Positions 52,113-60,864 of a DNA stretch of 64,000 nt are shown here, in pieces. Under the pieces are notes generated by a model. That model was not told where the DNA came from. It ran no database searches and worked only from the letters and a program-made list of their open reading frames with translations. Position 1 is the first letter of the stretch. Every line of letters starts with the position of its first letter. Source of the DNA: Aporhodopirellula rubra (GTDB lineage Bacteria; Planctomycetota; Planctomycetia; Pirellulales; Pirellulaceae); assembly GCF_014192335.1 (NCBI RefSeq), contig NZ_JACHXU010000015.1, forward strand, positions 1 through 64,000, read 5' to 3'. Made by a program: the position numbers and the translations under genes.

Positions 52113-53552
52113 TCACTCGGGAAGCAACTCTTTCTTAAGCTTCTCGATCGCCTCCTGGCGAGGCTTTGGATCCTCGATCGGAAACCCGATTTCTTGAACA
52201 ATGAAGCCATACTTTGGATGCTCTGCGGCTTCATTCAATCCAAACTCAGCGAGTGAGCGGTCGTTCAACAAAATGATCGCAGCCGCAGCGGCATCACACA
52301 CGAACGCCTGCACTAACTTCCCACCGGCATACTGCTGTTCGCTCGCCGGGCGGCTATCGTCGAGAAACTTCGCGACCTTGGGCACATCAGACTTCTCGCC
52401 AAAACGTGCGATCGCCTGCAAAGCCATCCCGAGGGTGATCGGGTCGGTCTCTTTCTCGAGCGTGTTCATCGCCAGCGGCAACGTTTCGGCAAGATCCCAA
52501 CTCAACGCGAACCAAAGAATCTCCTGACGATTGACCACGTCGTCACGTGATATCCAACCGCCCAACATCGCTCGAAACGGTCCCGCCAATTGAGCATCCG
52601 CCAATAACTTAGCCGTCGCATCGCGACGCAAAACCGTGAAAACAGCGTTTTCCTCAACGCGTGTTATCGGCATATCATGATCGTTGGCGAGCAAGATCAA
52701 TGCGATCAAATCTGCTTCCGTTGGTGTTCGCTGTTCGACAAACATGCCTCGCTGCACACTCACGATCGTTTGTTGGAATGCGGACTCGCGATCCTTTGAC
52801 GTCCCCTCGAGCGATGCGGCCACTTTTTCATGCCGCATGAGGAAATCCACAAACAGCTCTCGGATCCGGACCCCGTCTCCCAAGATGGTTTGAAAGACTT
52901 CCCAACCATCTAGCGAAACATCATTGCCCGCAAGAAAGGCATCAATGCGGCCGGCCGTTTCACCACCGGTGATCCCTTTTGCGACATCGCTCGCCCGCAT
53001 CCTGACTTCGAGATCAGGGTGATCCTGCGAAGTTCGTTCCAATACGGGTAGAGCACGTTTTCCAACGCCGCGCAGCCTGGCAGTCGCTTGCTCCCGCGCG
53101 GCGAATTCAACCGAGCCGAGTTGATCAACCCACAACTCGATCTCCTCCAGCGTCGCCTCGGATTCCTCGGCCACCTGAGAACGTGCCTCCTGAGCTACGG
53201 CGTCCTGATCACCGCCACTCGCGGCAGCACCATTCTCCGGTGCACCACTTTGGCTATCCTTTTCGGTGTCACCGCCCGAAGTCTCACTATTTTCAGAAAC
53301 GCGGAAGACCTCGGCGATTTTGTCACTGGTCAGAAACGGCCGGGAGTAACTCGCGCGAGACGTGGAAGCGTCCGCTTCGGTGGTTTCCGCCGACTCGGCA
53401 GTCGGCTCGGTCTCCGCATCCTGTGCACTTGATCTCGTATCCGTGACGCCCCAAGTCAACACAAACAGGCACAACACGCGGCGCACCATTCCGCGAAAAC
53501 GGTGGCTGTTCCATCGAGACGCTTCGTTCGGATCTGTCTCACGTTTATTCAT
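52113..53552 (-). CDS. Exported HEAT-like repeat protein
   Basis: 479 residues from ATG 53552. A hydrophobic stretch (MVRRVLCLFVLTWGV, residue 21 on) is a signal peptide, followed by a Glu/Ala/Ser-rich low-complexity part to about residue 130 (ETEPTAESAETTEADAST). The rest is alpha-helical. SVEFAAREQATARLRGVGKRALPVLER is a HEAT-type repeat (shown trimmed: REQATARLRGVGKRALPVLE). Later repeats include ITLGMALQAIARFGEKSDVP. Such proteins are frequent in planctomycetes as exported scaffolds. No catalytic motif. It is convergent with thyA. Confidence 0.75.
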   Translation of the reverse strand: MNKRETDPNEASRWNSHRFRGMVRRVLCLFVLTWGVTDTRSSAQDAETEPTAESAETTEADASTSRASYSRPFLTSDKIAEVFRVSENSETSGGDTEKDSQSGAPENGAAASGGDQDAVAQEARSQVAEESEATLEEIELWVDQLGSVEFAAREQATARLRGVGKRALPVLERTSQDHPDLEVRMRASDVAKGITGGETAGRIDAFLAGNDVSLDGWEVFQTILGDGVRIRELFVDFLMRHEKVAASLEGTSKDRESAFQQTIVSVQRGMFVEQRTPTEADLIALILLANDHDMPITRVEENAVFTVLRRDATAKLLADAQLAGPFRAMLGGWISRDDVVNRQEILWFALSWDLAETLPLAMNTLEKETDPITLGMALQAIARFGEKSDVPKVAKFLDDSRPASEQQYAGGKLVQAFVCDAAAAAIILLNDRSLAEFGLNEAAEHPKYGFIVQEIGFPIEDPKPRQEAIEKLKKELLPE

Positions 53553-53895
53553 CAAGGCGAACCGTTGCTATTTGCGGTGATCGTTCTATTTTCGCCGACG
53601 CATCGACGGATGGGCGAAAGGCCTGGGGGCTGATTGCAGGCGTTTGCCGGGATCTCGACGGGCGAATCCCACGCGGATCCCGCACGTCAGTCACGTCCGA
53701 ATGGTTTCAATCGGACCGCCGTCATTGTAGGCCATCGCTAGTCTCGGCAAAGCGTAAGAGGTGGTGAACATCGCACAAATCTCTCGCGAATCCCTCCAAA
53801 ACTTCCCTCAGAAAATCGCTTGCCCAAACGCTGGCAAGTAGCTAACCTGACCAACACTCTAGTCGGGATTCTTTGGAAACCCGGCTCGCAAACAT
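53553..53895. other. Divergent intergenic region upstream of the transsulfuration genes
   Basis: No gene is supported in about 340 bases. The part nearest the cystathionine gamma-synthase start holds the structured element described separately. Confidence 0.55.
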
Positions 53896-53937
53896 GTAGG
53901 GATTTGCGGCCGCTTGCAGCCTCACTGCTAAAAAGCC
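53896..53937 (+). promoter_or_regulatory. Possible SAM-II/SAM-V-like riboswitch
   Basis: The 42 bases before the cystathionine gamma-synthase start contain GATTTG (53901-53906), CTTGCAGCC (53913-53921) and TGCTAAAAAG (53926-53935). These match, in order, the recalled conserved blocks of the SAM-II (metA motif) and SAM-V families. A stem GTAGG (53896-53900) with CC-T-(C)-AC (53920-53925) and a pseudoknot GCAG (53916-53919) with CTGC (53925-53928) can be drawn, though they share one base. The element ends 6 bases from ATG, over the ribosome site, as in those families. The third loop is about 9 bases shorter than in SAM-II. Regulation of a methionine gene by SAM would make sense; not proven. Confidence 0.35.
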
Positions 53938-53943
53938 ATTGAA

Positions 53944-55239
53944 ATGAAAACCAATTCGATTGAATCGGTGGGTACCACCGATTTGCTGACGTGCGTCAAC
54001 ACTGACCCGTGTTCTTCACCGGTCACTTCTGCATCCGAAACCGCTTTTTCGGGTCCTCCATCCACTGGCACCTCGACTCAGTGTGTTCACGGAGGAGAGC
54101 TTCGACAGAAATCCGAGGGGGCAATCGCGACCCCGATTTACTCTGCATCGACTTTCACGTTCGAATCGACTGACCAACTGCTGGATTTTGTCGAAGGACG
54201 CGAACAACGCGAAGAGTACGGCCGCTACGGCAACCCTAACGAACGGGTCGTCGAAGCCAAACTCGCTGCCCTCGAGGGCGCCGAGGACGCGATCCTGTAC
54301 TCCAGCGGCATGGCAGCCATCGTCGGCCTTCTCATGAGCCGATTGTCGGCGGGCGACGAGATTGTATTTTTCGACCAATGCTATCACCGCAGTCGAGAAT
54401 TTTGCTCGAAACACCTCGCTCGATTCGGTGTCGTGACCCGGCAAGTTCCCACGGGCGACTTTGCCGCCATGGAAGCTGCAATTTCCCCGAAGACGAAGAT
54501 GCTCGTCTCGGAATCTCCCACCAACCCGCACTTGACGTGCGTGGACCTGGAACAGTTTGCGGCGATCGGCAAGGCACACGAGATTGAAACGTTGATCGAT
54601 GCAACGCTCGCGACACCGTACAACCTAAAACCGATTGACTACGGTGTGGATTACGTACTGCATTCAGCAACCAAGTATCTCGGAGGGCATAACGACTTGC
54701 TCGCCGGCGTGATTTGTGGTCGACGTGAACTCCTCGATCCGGTTCGCGCACTACGTGGTTGCCTGGGAAGTGTGAGTTCGCCGCACAGCCTCTACCTGCT
54801 CGAACGAGGCCTGAAAACGTTCGCGCTTCGTATGGCACGACATAACGAAAACGGCCTCGCCGTCGCACAATTCCTCGAGAGTCACCCACGCGTTGACCGC
54901 GTTTACTACCCCGGCTTAGAATCGCATCCGACACACGCGATCGCTCGTGAGCAGATGAAAGGCTTTGGCGGCTTGATCACCTTCACGGTCAAAGACGCCG
55001 ACTGGCGTGCGACGTCTCGCGTCGTCGATGCGGCCAAACTCGCTCGAATCGCACCGAGCCTCGGTGGTGTCGAATCGCTGATCGAGCAACCGCTGGTTAT
55101 GAGCTACTTCGGCTACTCACCCGAACAACGCGAGTCGTTTGGGATCGCCGATAACATGATCCGATTCTCATGTGGAATCGAAGATTCCGCCGATCTGATC
55201 GCCGATCTGGACCAAGCTCTCGCGGCGTGCGACGTATGA
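53944..55239 (+). CDS. Cystathionine gamma-synthase-like PLP enzyme
   Basis: 431 residues. Cys/Met-metabolism PLP family (fold type I). Motifs: IATPIYSASTFTFES, EEYGRYGNPNERVVEAKLAALEG, ILYSSGMAAIVGLLM, SESPTNPHLTCVDLEQF, the PLP-Asp in ETLIDATLATPYNLKP and the Schiff-base Lys in LHSATKYLGGHNDLLAG, and GGVESLIEQPLVMSY. The YGRYGNP and HSATKYLGGHNDVLAG-type wording is close to what I recall for plant cystathionine gamma-synthase. The reaction would join cysteine to an activated homoserine to give cystathionine, on the way to methionine. About 45 N-terminal residues are polar and variable. It overlaps the next PLP gene by 4 bases. Confidence 0.85.
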   Translation: MKTNSIESVGTTDLLTCVNTDPCSSPVTSASETAFSGPPSTGTSTQCVHGGELRQKSEGAIATPIYSASTFTFESTDQLLDFVEGREQREEYGRYGNPNERVVEAKLAALEGAEDAILYSSGMAAIVGLLMSRLSAGDEIVFFDQCYHRSREFCSKHLARFGVVTRQVPTGDFAAMEAAISPKTKMLVSESPTNPHLTCVDLEQFAAIGKAHEIETLIDATLATPYNLKPIDYGVDYVLHSATKYLGGHNDLLAGVICGRRELLDPVRALRGCLGSVSSPHSLYLLERGLKTFALRMARHNENGLAVAQFLESHPRVDRVYYPGLESHPTHAIAREQMKGFGGLITFTVKDADWRATSRVVDAAKLARIAPSLGGVESLIEQPLVMSYFGYSPEQRESFGIADNMIRFSCGIEDSADLIADLDQALAACDV

Positions 55240-56459
55240 CCAAGAAAGCGCAGGGCGACTCCGACCGCGAGCCGCTTGCTCCAGGATTCCGCACAAGGGC
55301 CATCCATGTCGGCGGTGAAGTCGACCCGGCAACGGGTGCTGTCGTTCCACCGATACATTTCGCCAGCACGTTTCGCCAGCCTGGGGCAGGGCAGTGGGGC
55401 CAATACGATTACTCGCGGAGCGGCAACCCGACGCGCACAGCACTGCAATCAACCCTCGCATCGCTGGAAAGCGAAGGTACCCAGCACTGCGCCGGAGCCC
55501 TGGCATTCTCCACAGGCATGGCCGCAATCCATGCCGTGACCATGCTACTGCGGTCGGGCGACCATGTCGTCGCGGGCACCGATATCTACGGTGGTGCGTA
55601 TCGGTTGCTACATCAAATCTGCGACGCCAGCGGCATTCGTGTCACGTTGGTCGACATGACCGATCTCGATGCGGTGGAAGCAGCGATACAGCCAGAGACA
55701 AAACTCATTTGGGGCGAAACTGTCGGCAACCCACGCCTGACCGTCCCCGATCTACCCGCAATCGCGAACATCGCGAAACGCCACGGAGTCATGACCGGCG
55801 TTGACAACACCTTCGGCACACCCGCGCTGATGCGTCCGTTGTCATGGGGAATCGATATCGTCATGCACTCGGCGACGAAGTACCTCGGCGGACACAGCGA
55901 TTGCCTTGGCGGGACACTCGCGGTCGCCGATCGCGATCTACTCGATCGACTGTACTTCATCCAAAATGCAACCGGCGCGGTGCTGGACCCGATGAGCTGC
56001 TTCCTCGTCTCACGAGGCCTCAAAACATTGGACCTCCGCGTCCGTGAACAATCCGCTACCGCGATGCAACTGGCCACCTGGCTGGAATCACACGAGCGGG
56101 TTCGCACCGTCATCTACCCAGGCCTGGTATCACATCCACAATCAGAATTGGCCCACCGTCTATTCGACCAAGGCACACCAAATGATCACAAACGTTTTGG
56201 CGCGATGATCACCTTCGAACTAGATGGATCCCTTGAGACGGTTCGAGACGCCTGCCAAAACACTCGCCTCTTCCATCTCGCTGTTAGCTTGGGCGCTGTG
56301 GAATCGCTAATCGAACAACCCGCGACGATGTCACATGCATCGTACGCACCGGAAGACCGCGCCAAACACGGGATCACCGATTCATTAATCCGACTATCGG
56401 TCGGACTCGAAAACATCGACGACCTAAAGAACGACCTGCAACAAGCCTTTGGCGCGTAG
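55236..56459 (+). CDS. Cystathionine beta/gamma-lyase-like PLP enzyme
   Basis: 407 residues from ATG 55236, which overlaps the previous stop (ATGA). Same PLP family as its neighbour but clearly different in sequence. Motifs: TRAIHVGGEVDPATGAVVPPI, YDYSRSGNPTRTALQSTLASLE, ALAFSTGMAAIHAVTMLL, ETVGNPRLTVPDLPAIANIA, GVDNTFGTPALMRPL and the Lys in MHSATKYLGGHSDCLGG, then GAVESLIEQPATMSH. By position and wording it should be a cystathionine lyase, completing transsulfuration to homocysteine (beta) or cysteine (gamma). Part of the substrate-loop segment (PGAGQWGQ) is encoded by a G-rich repeat-like sequence at 55383-55394. Confidence 0.85.
   Translation: MTKKAQGDSDREPLAPGFRTRAIHVGGEVDPATGAVVPPIHFASTFRQPGAGQWGQYDYSRSGNPTRTALQSTLASLESEGTQHCAGALAFSTGMAAIHAVTMLLRSGDHVVAGTDIYGGAYRLLHQICDASGIRVTLVDMTDLDAVEAAIQPETKLIWGETVGNPRLTVPDLPAIANIAKRHGVMTGVDNTFGTPALMRPLSWGIDIVMHSATKYLGGHSDCLGGTLAVADRDLLDRLYFIQNATGAVLDPMSCFLVSRGLKTLDLRVREQSATAMQLATWLESHERVRTVIYPGLVSHPQSELAHRLFDQGTPNDHKRFGAMITFELDGSLETVRDACQNTRLFHLAVSLGAVESLIEQPATMSHASYAPEDRAKHGITDSLIRLSVGLENIDDLKNDLQQAFGA
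55383..55394 (+). repeat. Short G-rich repeat match inside the lyase gene
   Basis: GGGGCAGGGCAG, then TGGGGC. It matches the first 12 bases of the consensus and is in frame. Since the protein family has a Gly-rich loop here, it may be chance. Confidence 0.45.
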
Positions 56460-56504
56460 GCGAAAGACATTCACCTTTCACGGATGCGTGACACGAACGA
56501 ACGC

Positions 56505-56524
56505 CGGCATATCAACGCATGCCG
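56505..56524. terminator. Weak hairpin between convergent genes
   Basis: CGGCAT (56505-56510) and ATGCCG (56519-56524) can pair around an 8-base loop between the ends of the lyase and transaldolase genes. No T-run on either side; support is slight. Confidence 0.25.
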
Positions 56525-56549
56525 ACGCACGAACGCATGCTGAAACGGT

Positions 56550-57605
56550 CTAGGCGGTTGGTGACAACTCGCGACGTTTGTCCGAGATCAGCTTCAACAA
56601 AGCCCGCTGCGGTTTCACAAACTTATCAACGCCTTCCGCCATCAGAAATTCGTGCAGTTTCTGCGTATCAACCGCAGCGTCAATTTCGCTGAGGAGGTCA
56701 TCGGCGGGCATGTCCTCAACAGTTCGCGTAAACGTCACATCGCTTTCAGCAATAGCTGCGTTGGTTTCCGGCGGGTTGGTTTGAATGTCACTTCCGGCGA
56801 GTGCGGCAACATACTTCCATGCCGGATCCTTAGGATCCTTCGTCCCTGTACTGGCAAAGATTAATTCCTGCTCGAGCGGTAAGCCTTTTTCTGCCCAGAA
56901 CTCGCGGTTTTCTTTCCAAATGCGTTTCGCGTTGACAATGCCAACGAGACCTTGCGTCTTGTCTGAGAGCGAAACGTTCTTGCTGGTATAAACATCGATT
57001 CGCGAAATGAAGATGCTGTAAACCGATTTAAAGCGCGCCGGGTCAACTTTTCCGTTGACGCCACGCCAAATCGCTTCCCGAGCAGTGCGATATTGGTCGT
57101 CCGTGAAAATCAATGTCACGTTGAGCGTCACGCCCGCGGCGGCGAGCGGCTCAAGGGCACGCAACCCAGCAGGAGTAGCTGGCACCTTGATCATCCGATT
57201 GGTATGACCGGCGGACCACTTCAGCCCCAGTTCGACATACTTGGCCACAACATCGTCTTCCTTCAGGTTGAGCGACGGATCCTCCAACAGCGGATCGAGT
57301 TCGAAACTGACCCAACCCGCGTTTCCGTTGGTCGATTGGTGAATATCGGCAAATTTCGCTTCCGCTTCACTGACCAATTGGTCGGTCAGCGTCCACGCAA
57401 TCTCTTCGTCTGTTTTGCCCTCAGCCAACATCGACTCGATCTGCGAATCGCGACCACCGGCGGCAATGATGCCGGAAATAATGGCCGGATTACTCGTCGC
57501 TCCAACCGCGCCATACGCCAGGTTTTTGTCGACCTCCGCCGGTTCGACTGAGTCGAGATAGAGTTTCGTGCCAGTGTCGATTAGAGATTTTAGCGGGGTG
57601 GACAT
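56550..57605 (-). CDS. tal: Transaldolase
   Basis: 351 residues. It moves a dihydroxyacetone unit between sugar phosphates in the pentose phosphate pathway. [20 protein letters not shown] is the family start motif, then [13 protein letters not shown], the Schiff-base Lys in [39 protein letters not shown] and [36 protein letters not shown] and the C-terminal [21 protein letters not shown] fit the longer transaldolase type. It is a single gene on the minus strand. Confidence 0.94.
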   Translation of the reverse strand: MSTPLKSLIDTGTKLYLDSVEPAEVDKNLAYGAVGATSNPAIISGIIAAGGRDSQIESMLAEGKTDEEIAWTLTDQLVSEAEAKFADIHQSTNGNAGWVSFELDPLLEDPSLNLKEDDVVAKYVELGLKWSAGHTNRMIKVPATPAGLRALEPLAAAGVTLNVTLIFTDDQYRTAREAIWRGVNGKVDPARFKSVYSIFISRIDVYTSKNVSLSDKTQGLVGIVNAKRIWKENREFWAEKGLPLEQELIFASTGTKDPKDPAWKYVAALAGSDIQTNPPETNAAIAESDVTFTRTVEDMPADDLLSEIDAAVDTQKLHEFLMAEGVDKFVKPQRALLKLISDKRRELSPTA

Positions 57606-58007
57606 GAATCAACCTTACAGTTCAAAGTCAAAAAATATGTATCGGACAGCGTGTATCAGACAAGGCGCGACCGCCTTTCGGACCGGAAACTCTGGCAACT
57701 TCAGCGACCGCAAAACAAACAGTCGATTGTCAACAAACAGCACCGCCAACCGAAATATCGAACCCTTCGAATTTTCAGCATACCGTGTTCCGAAATCCAT
57801 CACAGCCGGCATAGTAATTGGGCCGCAAATAGCACTCAACGTTTTGTGACTCGATAACGAAATAGCGACACTTCCAGCCTCAAAACGCTGCGTGTGAAAA
57901 TTGAGCGTGAACGATTGTCGGCACAACTTTCATGCTGCTGTGAAAACGGACGACGAGTCACCTACCACACCATCACCACAAATTCACGGGGACAGCGACA
58001 AATTCGC

Positions 58008-58025
58008 GGGGCAGGGCAGGGCGGT
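58008..58025 (+). repeat. G-rich repeat copy (perfect consensus)
   Basis: GGGGCAGGGCAGGGCGGT in the gene-poor stretch. The preceding 26 bases hold a near-duplicate context (CAAATTCACGGGG, then CAAATTCGCGGGG). Confidence 0.85.
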
Positions 58026-58141
58026 TCCATAAATACGCCGACAAATCTCCAACTGCTCATCGCTAAGAAAGCAAGTCGCCAGATACTCCTATCAATTCAG
58101 CATCTCTGGGCGGGCACGCTGGGAAACCTCCCTTCAACTCG

Positions 58142-58336
58142 CTAACACCATTGCCTTGCAAAAAAATACTGATAATACCGCTGCGATGCGCGAGACAACC
58201 GCTCGACAAGCGGCCGATTGCGATACACGCGGCGAATGTCCACAACGAGGCTAGCAACGCTTTCTTTTAAAAACGCGCTCCCATCCATTTGGCTACCCAC
58301 GACTTCAGGCAAAGCCCCCGCATCCGATGCGACGCA
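58142..58336 (-). pseudogene. Possible remnant of a GT4-type glycosyltransferase
   Basis: An open minus-strand frame of 64 codons begins after a stop and ends at TAG 58144-58142. It starts VASDAGALPEVVGSQMDGSA and continues LVVDIRRVYRNRPLVERLSR. This resembles the C-terminal donor-site strand and following helix of GT4 enzymes (VxSDxGGLPEVV, then a helix with RxRLxxxAR). No start codon or upstream domain is in frame, so it would be a gene relic. Short, so chance similarity is possible. Confidence 0.3.
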
Positions 58337-58581
58337 TTAGCGATCGCTCGAAAAGATTGCGAAATCGCCGCGTCTGGAATCAAACTTCCGACCAATAATC
58401 GATAGTGTTTCGTCACTGACCGCATCCATGCCATCGGCCCACAATCTGATATCCGAATTGGGACCATTAAACTGCCACTGCCTTTCCGCACGAGCAACAT
58501 TGCTCTGCACTAGAGCTGCTTCGATCACCATTCGCATTCGCTGATTACTAGGCTTCGTGCCAGCGTCTGCCGAGACCGAGC

Positions 58582-59475
58582 TTAAAAAGCGCCAGCATCG
58601 CTAGACCAGGGCAGAGCAGGGTGGGCTGGCGGAACCGCAACACGCTGCGAATCCGACGGCGCCGCTTCCCAATAGTTGTTCGGAGCATAGCCAGGAGCCT
58701 GCTGCGTTGGGGCAGGGTAGGGCGGCACGGAATAGGAACCGCCTGGTTGGGGATAAACGGGGGCTTGCGATTCAGGAAACAGCGACGGCCCCGGAATCAT
58801 ATATCGCTCACGATCCAGTCGCACACGCTGACGGAGTCGGTCAAGAATCCCGTGATCACCCCAAGCGAGATAACACAGCAAAACGAGCTTGCCCCACACG
58901 GACACATTCGCCCACCAATCCTTCCCGAAAAATTTCAATGCCGTTCCGAATGATTTTTTGACGCGCATTCGTCCACGGCTGAAATCCAAGCTCCAAATTT
59001 CATCCAAAATCAAATGAGTCAGAAAACCGATTAACACCGCGAGCGATTTGTAAACACGAATCGCCTCGCTCGGACACGGCATGATTAAATAGGCGCCCAA
59101 TCCAGCGACCAGCGCCGCCGGGATACTATGCCACATCCCGCGATGCACCGTGTAACGCCGAAAGAATTCGACAGCGACAAAACGGATTCCGACGTAAACC
59201 AACATCGCCGCCAACGCCATCGATTCATGCGAGAGCCCCATGTCGCGAAACCGATCGATCATCAACATCGGCGCGATCGCAGCCATGAAGAGACTCGTCT
59301 CTCGCAGCGGAACGCCCGAATCTGAATCGAGATCCGGAAGCATCCCCGCAACACTGCACAAGCCACCCGCCAGCAACCCACTTTCGAGTGACATTCCCTG
59401 AGTGGCCACGCCCCAATAACCGTAGGCAACACCCACCATCGTGCTCGTCGAGATATGGGTTTTGAAGCCAGCCAA
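58582..59475 (-). CDS. YdjM-like membrane-bound metal-dependent hydrolase
   Basis: 297 residues when started at TTG 59475, which gives the family N-terminus AGFKTHISTSTMVGVAYGYWG. The open frame runs to 59664, but that extension carries a degenerate G-rich repeat and no conserved residues. The core has GGLCSVAGMLPDLDSDSGVPLRE (metal-binding Asp residues), RRYTVHRGMWHSIPAALVAGLG (two His), and FLTHLILDEIWSLDF, with about five membrane helices, as in the YdjM family. About 70 C-terminal residues are Pro/Tyr/Ala-rich and contain two repeat-derived segments (PPYPAPTQQ and PPAHPALPW). The biochemical activity is not established in the family. Confidence 0.8.
   Translation of the reverse strand: MAGFKTHISTSTMVGVAYGYWGVATQGMSLESGLLAGGLCSVAGMLPDLDSDSGVPLRETSLFMAAIAPMLMIDRFRDMGLSHESMALAAMLVYVGIRFVAVEFFRRYTVHRGMWHSIPAALVAGLGAYLIMPCPSEAIRVYKSLAVLIGFLTHLILDEIWSLDFSRGRMRVKKSFGTALKFFGKDWWANVSVWGKLVLLCYLAWGDHGILDRLRQRVRLDRERYMIPGPSLFPESQAPVYPQPGGSYSVPPYPAPTQQAPGYAPNNYWEAAPSDSQRVAVPPAHPALPWSSDAGAF
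58606..58632 (+). repeat. Degenerate G-rich repeat in the YdjM-like gene end
   Basis: CAGGGCAGAGCAGGGTGGG with flanking G-runs, antisense to the gene, encoding HPALPW in the C-terminal tail. Confidence 0.55.
58709..58725 (+). repeat. G-rich repeat copy in the YdjM-like gene tail
   Basis: GGGGCAGGGTAGGGCGG, one mismatch to the consensus, antisense to the gene. Encodes PPYPAP in frame. Confidence 0.75.
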
Positions 59476-59543
59476 GGGAGACGACGGGGATGAGGGAAAA
59501 ATTGAGACAGTGAAGGCCGCGCCTGCACAGGCAGCGAGCGAGC

Positions 59544-59561
59544 GGAGCAGGGAAGGGCGGT
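59544..59561 (+). repeat. Degenerate G-rich repeat upstream of the YdjM-like start
   Basis: GGAGCAGGGAAGGGCGGT, three mismatches to the consensus. It lies 69 bases upstream of the chosen TTG start and argues that this part is leader, not coding. Confidence 0.55.
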
Positions 59562-59773
59562 CGAAAAACTTTTCCCCGATCAGCCACACTTCGACATAGC
59601 AAAAACGCTCCCATCGACGCCACCTCGGAAATATCGCGTCAATATCAACGCCCAGAATCAGCACAATTCAACAGCAATTTTTTTGCTCTTCGCCCTACTC
59701 CGCTGACTTTGCTACAAGCGACAAATTAATAACGCCTGTCCATCACGCTTATTTCATCGGCAGATCCGGTCCA

Positions 59774-60475
59774 GTGCAAACTTACGACATCTTGATGGCG
59801 ATCGTTTTGATCGGCGCGATGCTGTTTGGCGCCATTAAAGGATTCGCTTGGCAACTCGCCTCGATCGCTTCGATCGTTGTCAGTTACGCCGTCGCGTATC
59901 ACTACCGCGAACCATTCAGCCAGAACATCCATGCCGAACCGCCGTGGAACCGTTTTCTGGCAATGCTGATTTTGTACGTTGGGACATCCTTAGTGATTTG
60001 GGTCGCTTTCCGGATGATCGGCGGAACGATTGATCGGATGAAATTGAAGGAATTTGACCGTCAGATCGGCGCACTTTTCGGGCTCGGCAAAGGCGCGATT
60101 TACTGCACGCTGATCACGCTGTTCGCCGTGACGCTGCTCGGCGACCGCACTCGATCGGCGATCATCGAAAGCCGCAGCGGCCACTGGATCGCGCAGCTGC
60201 TCGATCAATCCGATGCGATCATGCCTGAGGAACTCGCCTCGGTCGTCCGCCCTTACCTCGATCAATTCGAATCGAAATTCAATCCCGCCGGTCCACTCCA
60301 ACCGTGGCTGGGCGAAGCCCAAAGCCCACCCCCAACGACTCGATTTCCCGCATGGCAACCGGAACCAAATCCGGCCTGGGCGGCAGGCCAAAACGCAGCC
60401 TCGAACTCGATCCAAAATTTCGCCCCAACACCACAGTGGCAACAAGCATCCGGCGCCGCCCCGTGGCAACAATAA
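59774..60475 (+). CDS. CvpA-family membrane protein
   Basis: 233 residues from GTG 59774. Four membrane helices: ILMAIVLIGAMLFGAIKGFAW, LASIASIVVSYAVAYHY, FLAMLILYVGTSLVIWVAF and GKGAIYCTLITLFAVTLLG. The arrangement and the FGAIKGFAWQ and FGLGKGAIYC segments fit CvpA/colicin V production-type proteins. Residues about 140-180 are soluble, and the last 50 are Pro/Gln/Asn-rich (WQPEPNPAWAAGQNAASNS), an extension not usual in CvpA. Its function is in envelope maintenance, not known in detail. A hairpin follows at 60673. Confidence 0.8.
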   Translation: MQTYDILMAIVLIGAMLFGAIKGFAWQLASIASIVVSYAVAYHYREPFSQNIHAEPPWNRFLAMLILYVGTSLVIWVAFRMIGGTIDRMKLKEFDRQIGALFGLGKGAIYCTLITLFAVTLLGDRTRSAIIESRSGHWIAQLLDQSDAIMPEELASVVRPYLDQFESKFNPAGPLQPWLGEAQSPPPTTRFPAWQPEPNPAWAAGQNAASNSIQNFAPTPQWQQASGAAPWQQ

Positions 60476-60748
60476 CGCCCGCCACCAACCGACCGAAACT
60501 CAACAGGGCAGCAGCAACACCGCTCACCACTTCGGCACACGGCCAAGCTCAATCGACACTCGACGGACCGAAACAAGATCGCCACTGAGCCCACGCCAAA
60601 CCGTACCGAGAAGCAACTCCCACAACGACACGACAGCGAGTCGCAGACAGGGAAGCGAGATCCACGAAACGCCTAAAACCATCGTTTTAGACGGATCGAA
60701 TACAACATAAGAGGCATTATCGGACGTTGCGGGGCGGTAAGAATCCGC
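60476..60748. other. Convergent intergenic stretch
   Basis: About 270 bases with low-complexity C/A-rich sequence and the hairpin at 60673-60690; no gene is supported. GGGGCGGTAAG at 60731-60741 matches the end of the G-rich repeat. With the possible small gene uncounted, the gap to accA is about 390 bases. Confidence 0.5.
60673..60690 (+). terminator. Hairpin after the CvpA-like gene
   Basis: CTAAAAC, loop CATC, GTTTTAG: a 7-bp stem with a tetraloop, about 200 bases after the stop. No following T-run; it may end transcription weakly. Confidence 0.3.
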
Positions 60749-60850
60749 TTAGAAACCTGCTCCCATGGCCCCGCGACCGCTCGCTCGAAGAGCCATCTCG
60801 AGCGAGCGTTGGCTCGCAAGCCGCTCGAGATCACGACGCGATTGAGCCAT
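60749..60850 (-). CDS. Possible 33-residue small protein behind accA
   Basis: ATG 60850 is preceded by GGAGG with 8 bases between, one of the best ribosome sites in the region. The product is MAQSRRDLERLASQRSLEMA followed by LRASGRGAMGAGF. It is basic and helical at first, then Gly-rich. A GTG at 60868 overlaps the accA stop (GTGA) and would give 39 residues in the same frame. Position and ribosome site suggest real coupling to accA. No family known; small frames of this size can be chance. Confidence 0.4.
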   Translation of the reverse strand: MAQSRRDLERLASQRSLEMALRASGRGAMGAGF

Positions 60851-60864
60851 CGCCTGAGCCTCCG

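Larger units (their letters stand above)
57606..58581. other. Gene-poor stretch of nearly 1 kb
   Basis: Apart from a repeat copy at 58008-58025 and a possible glycosyltransferase remnant at 58142-58336, no intact gene is supported. A 66-codon minus-strand frame at 58337-58537 (VQSNVARAERQWQFNGPNSD, then IRLWADGMDAVSDETLSI) is protein-like but has no recognised family and stops just before the remnant. The stretch looks like decayed coding DNA. Confidence 0.45.

Noticed and set aside
57615..57926. 103-codon minus-strand frame upstream of transaldolase
   Set aside because: No family signature and no convincing start; occupies the expected promoter region of tal.
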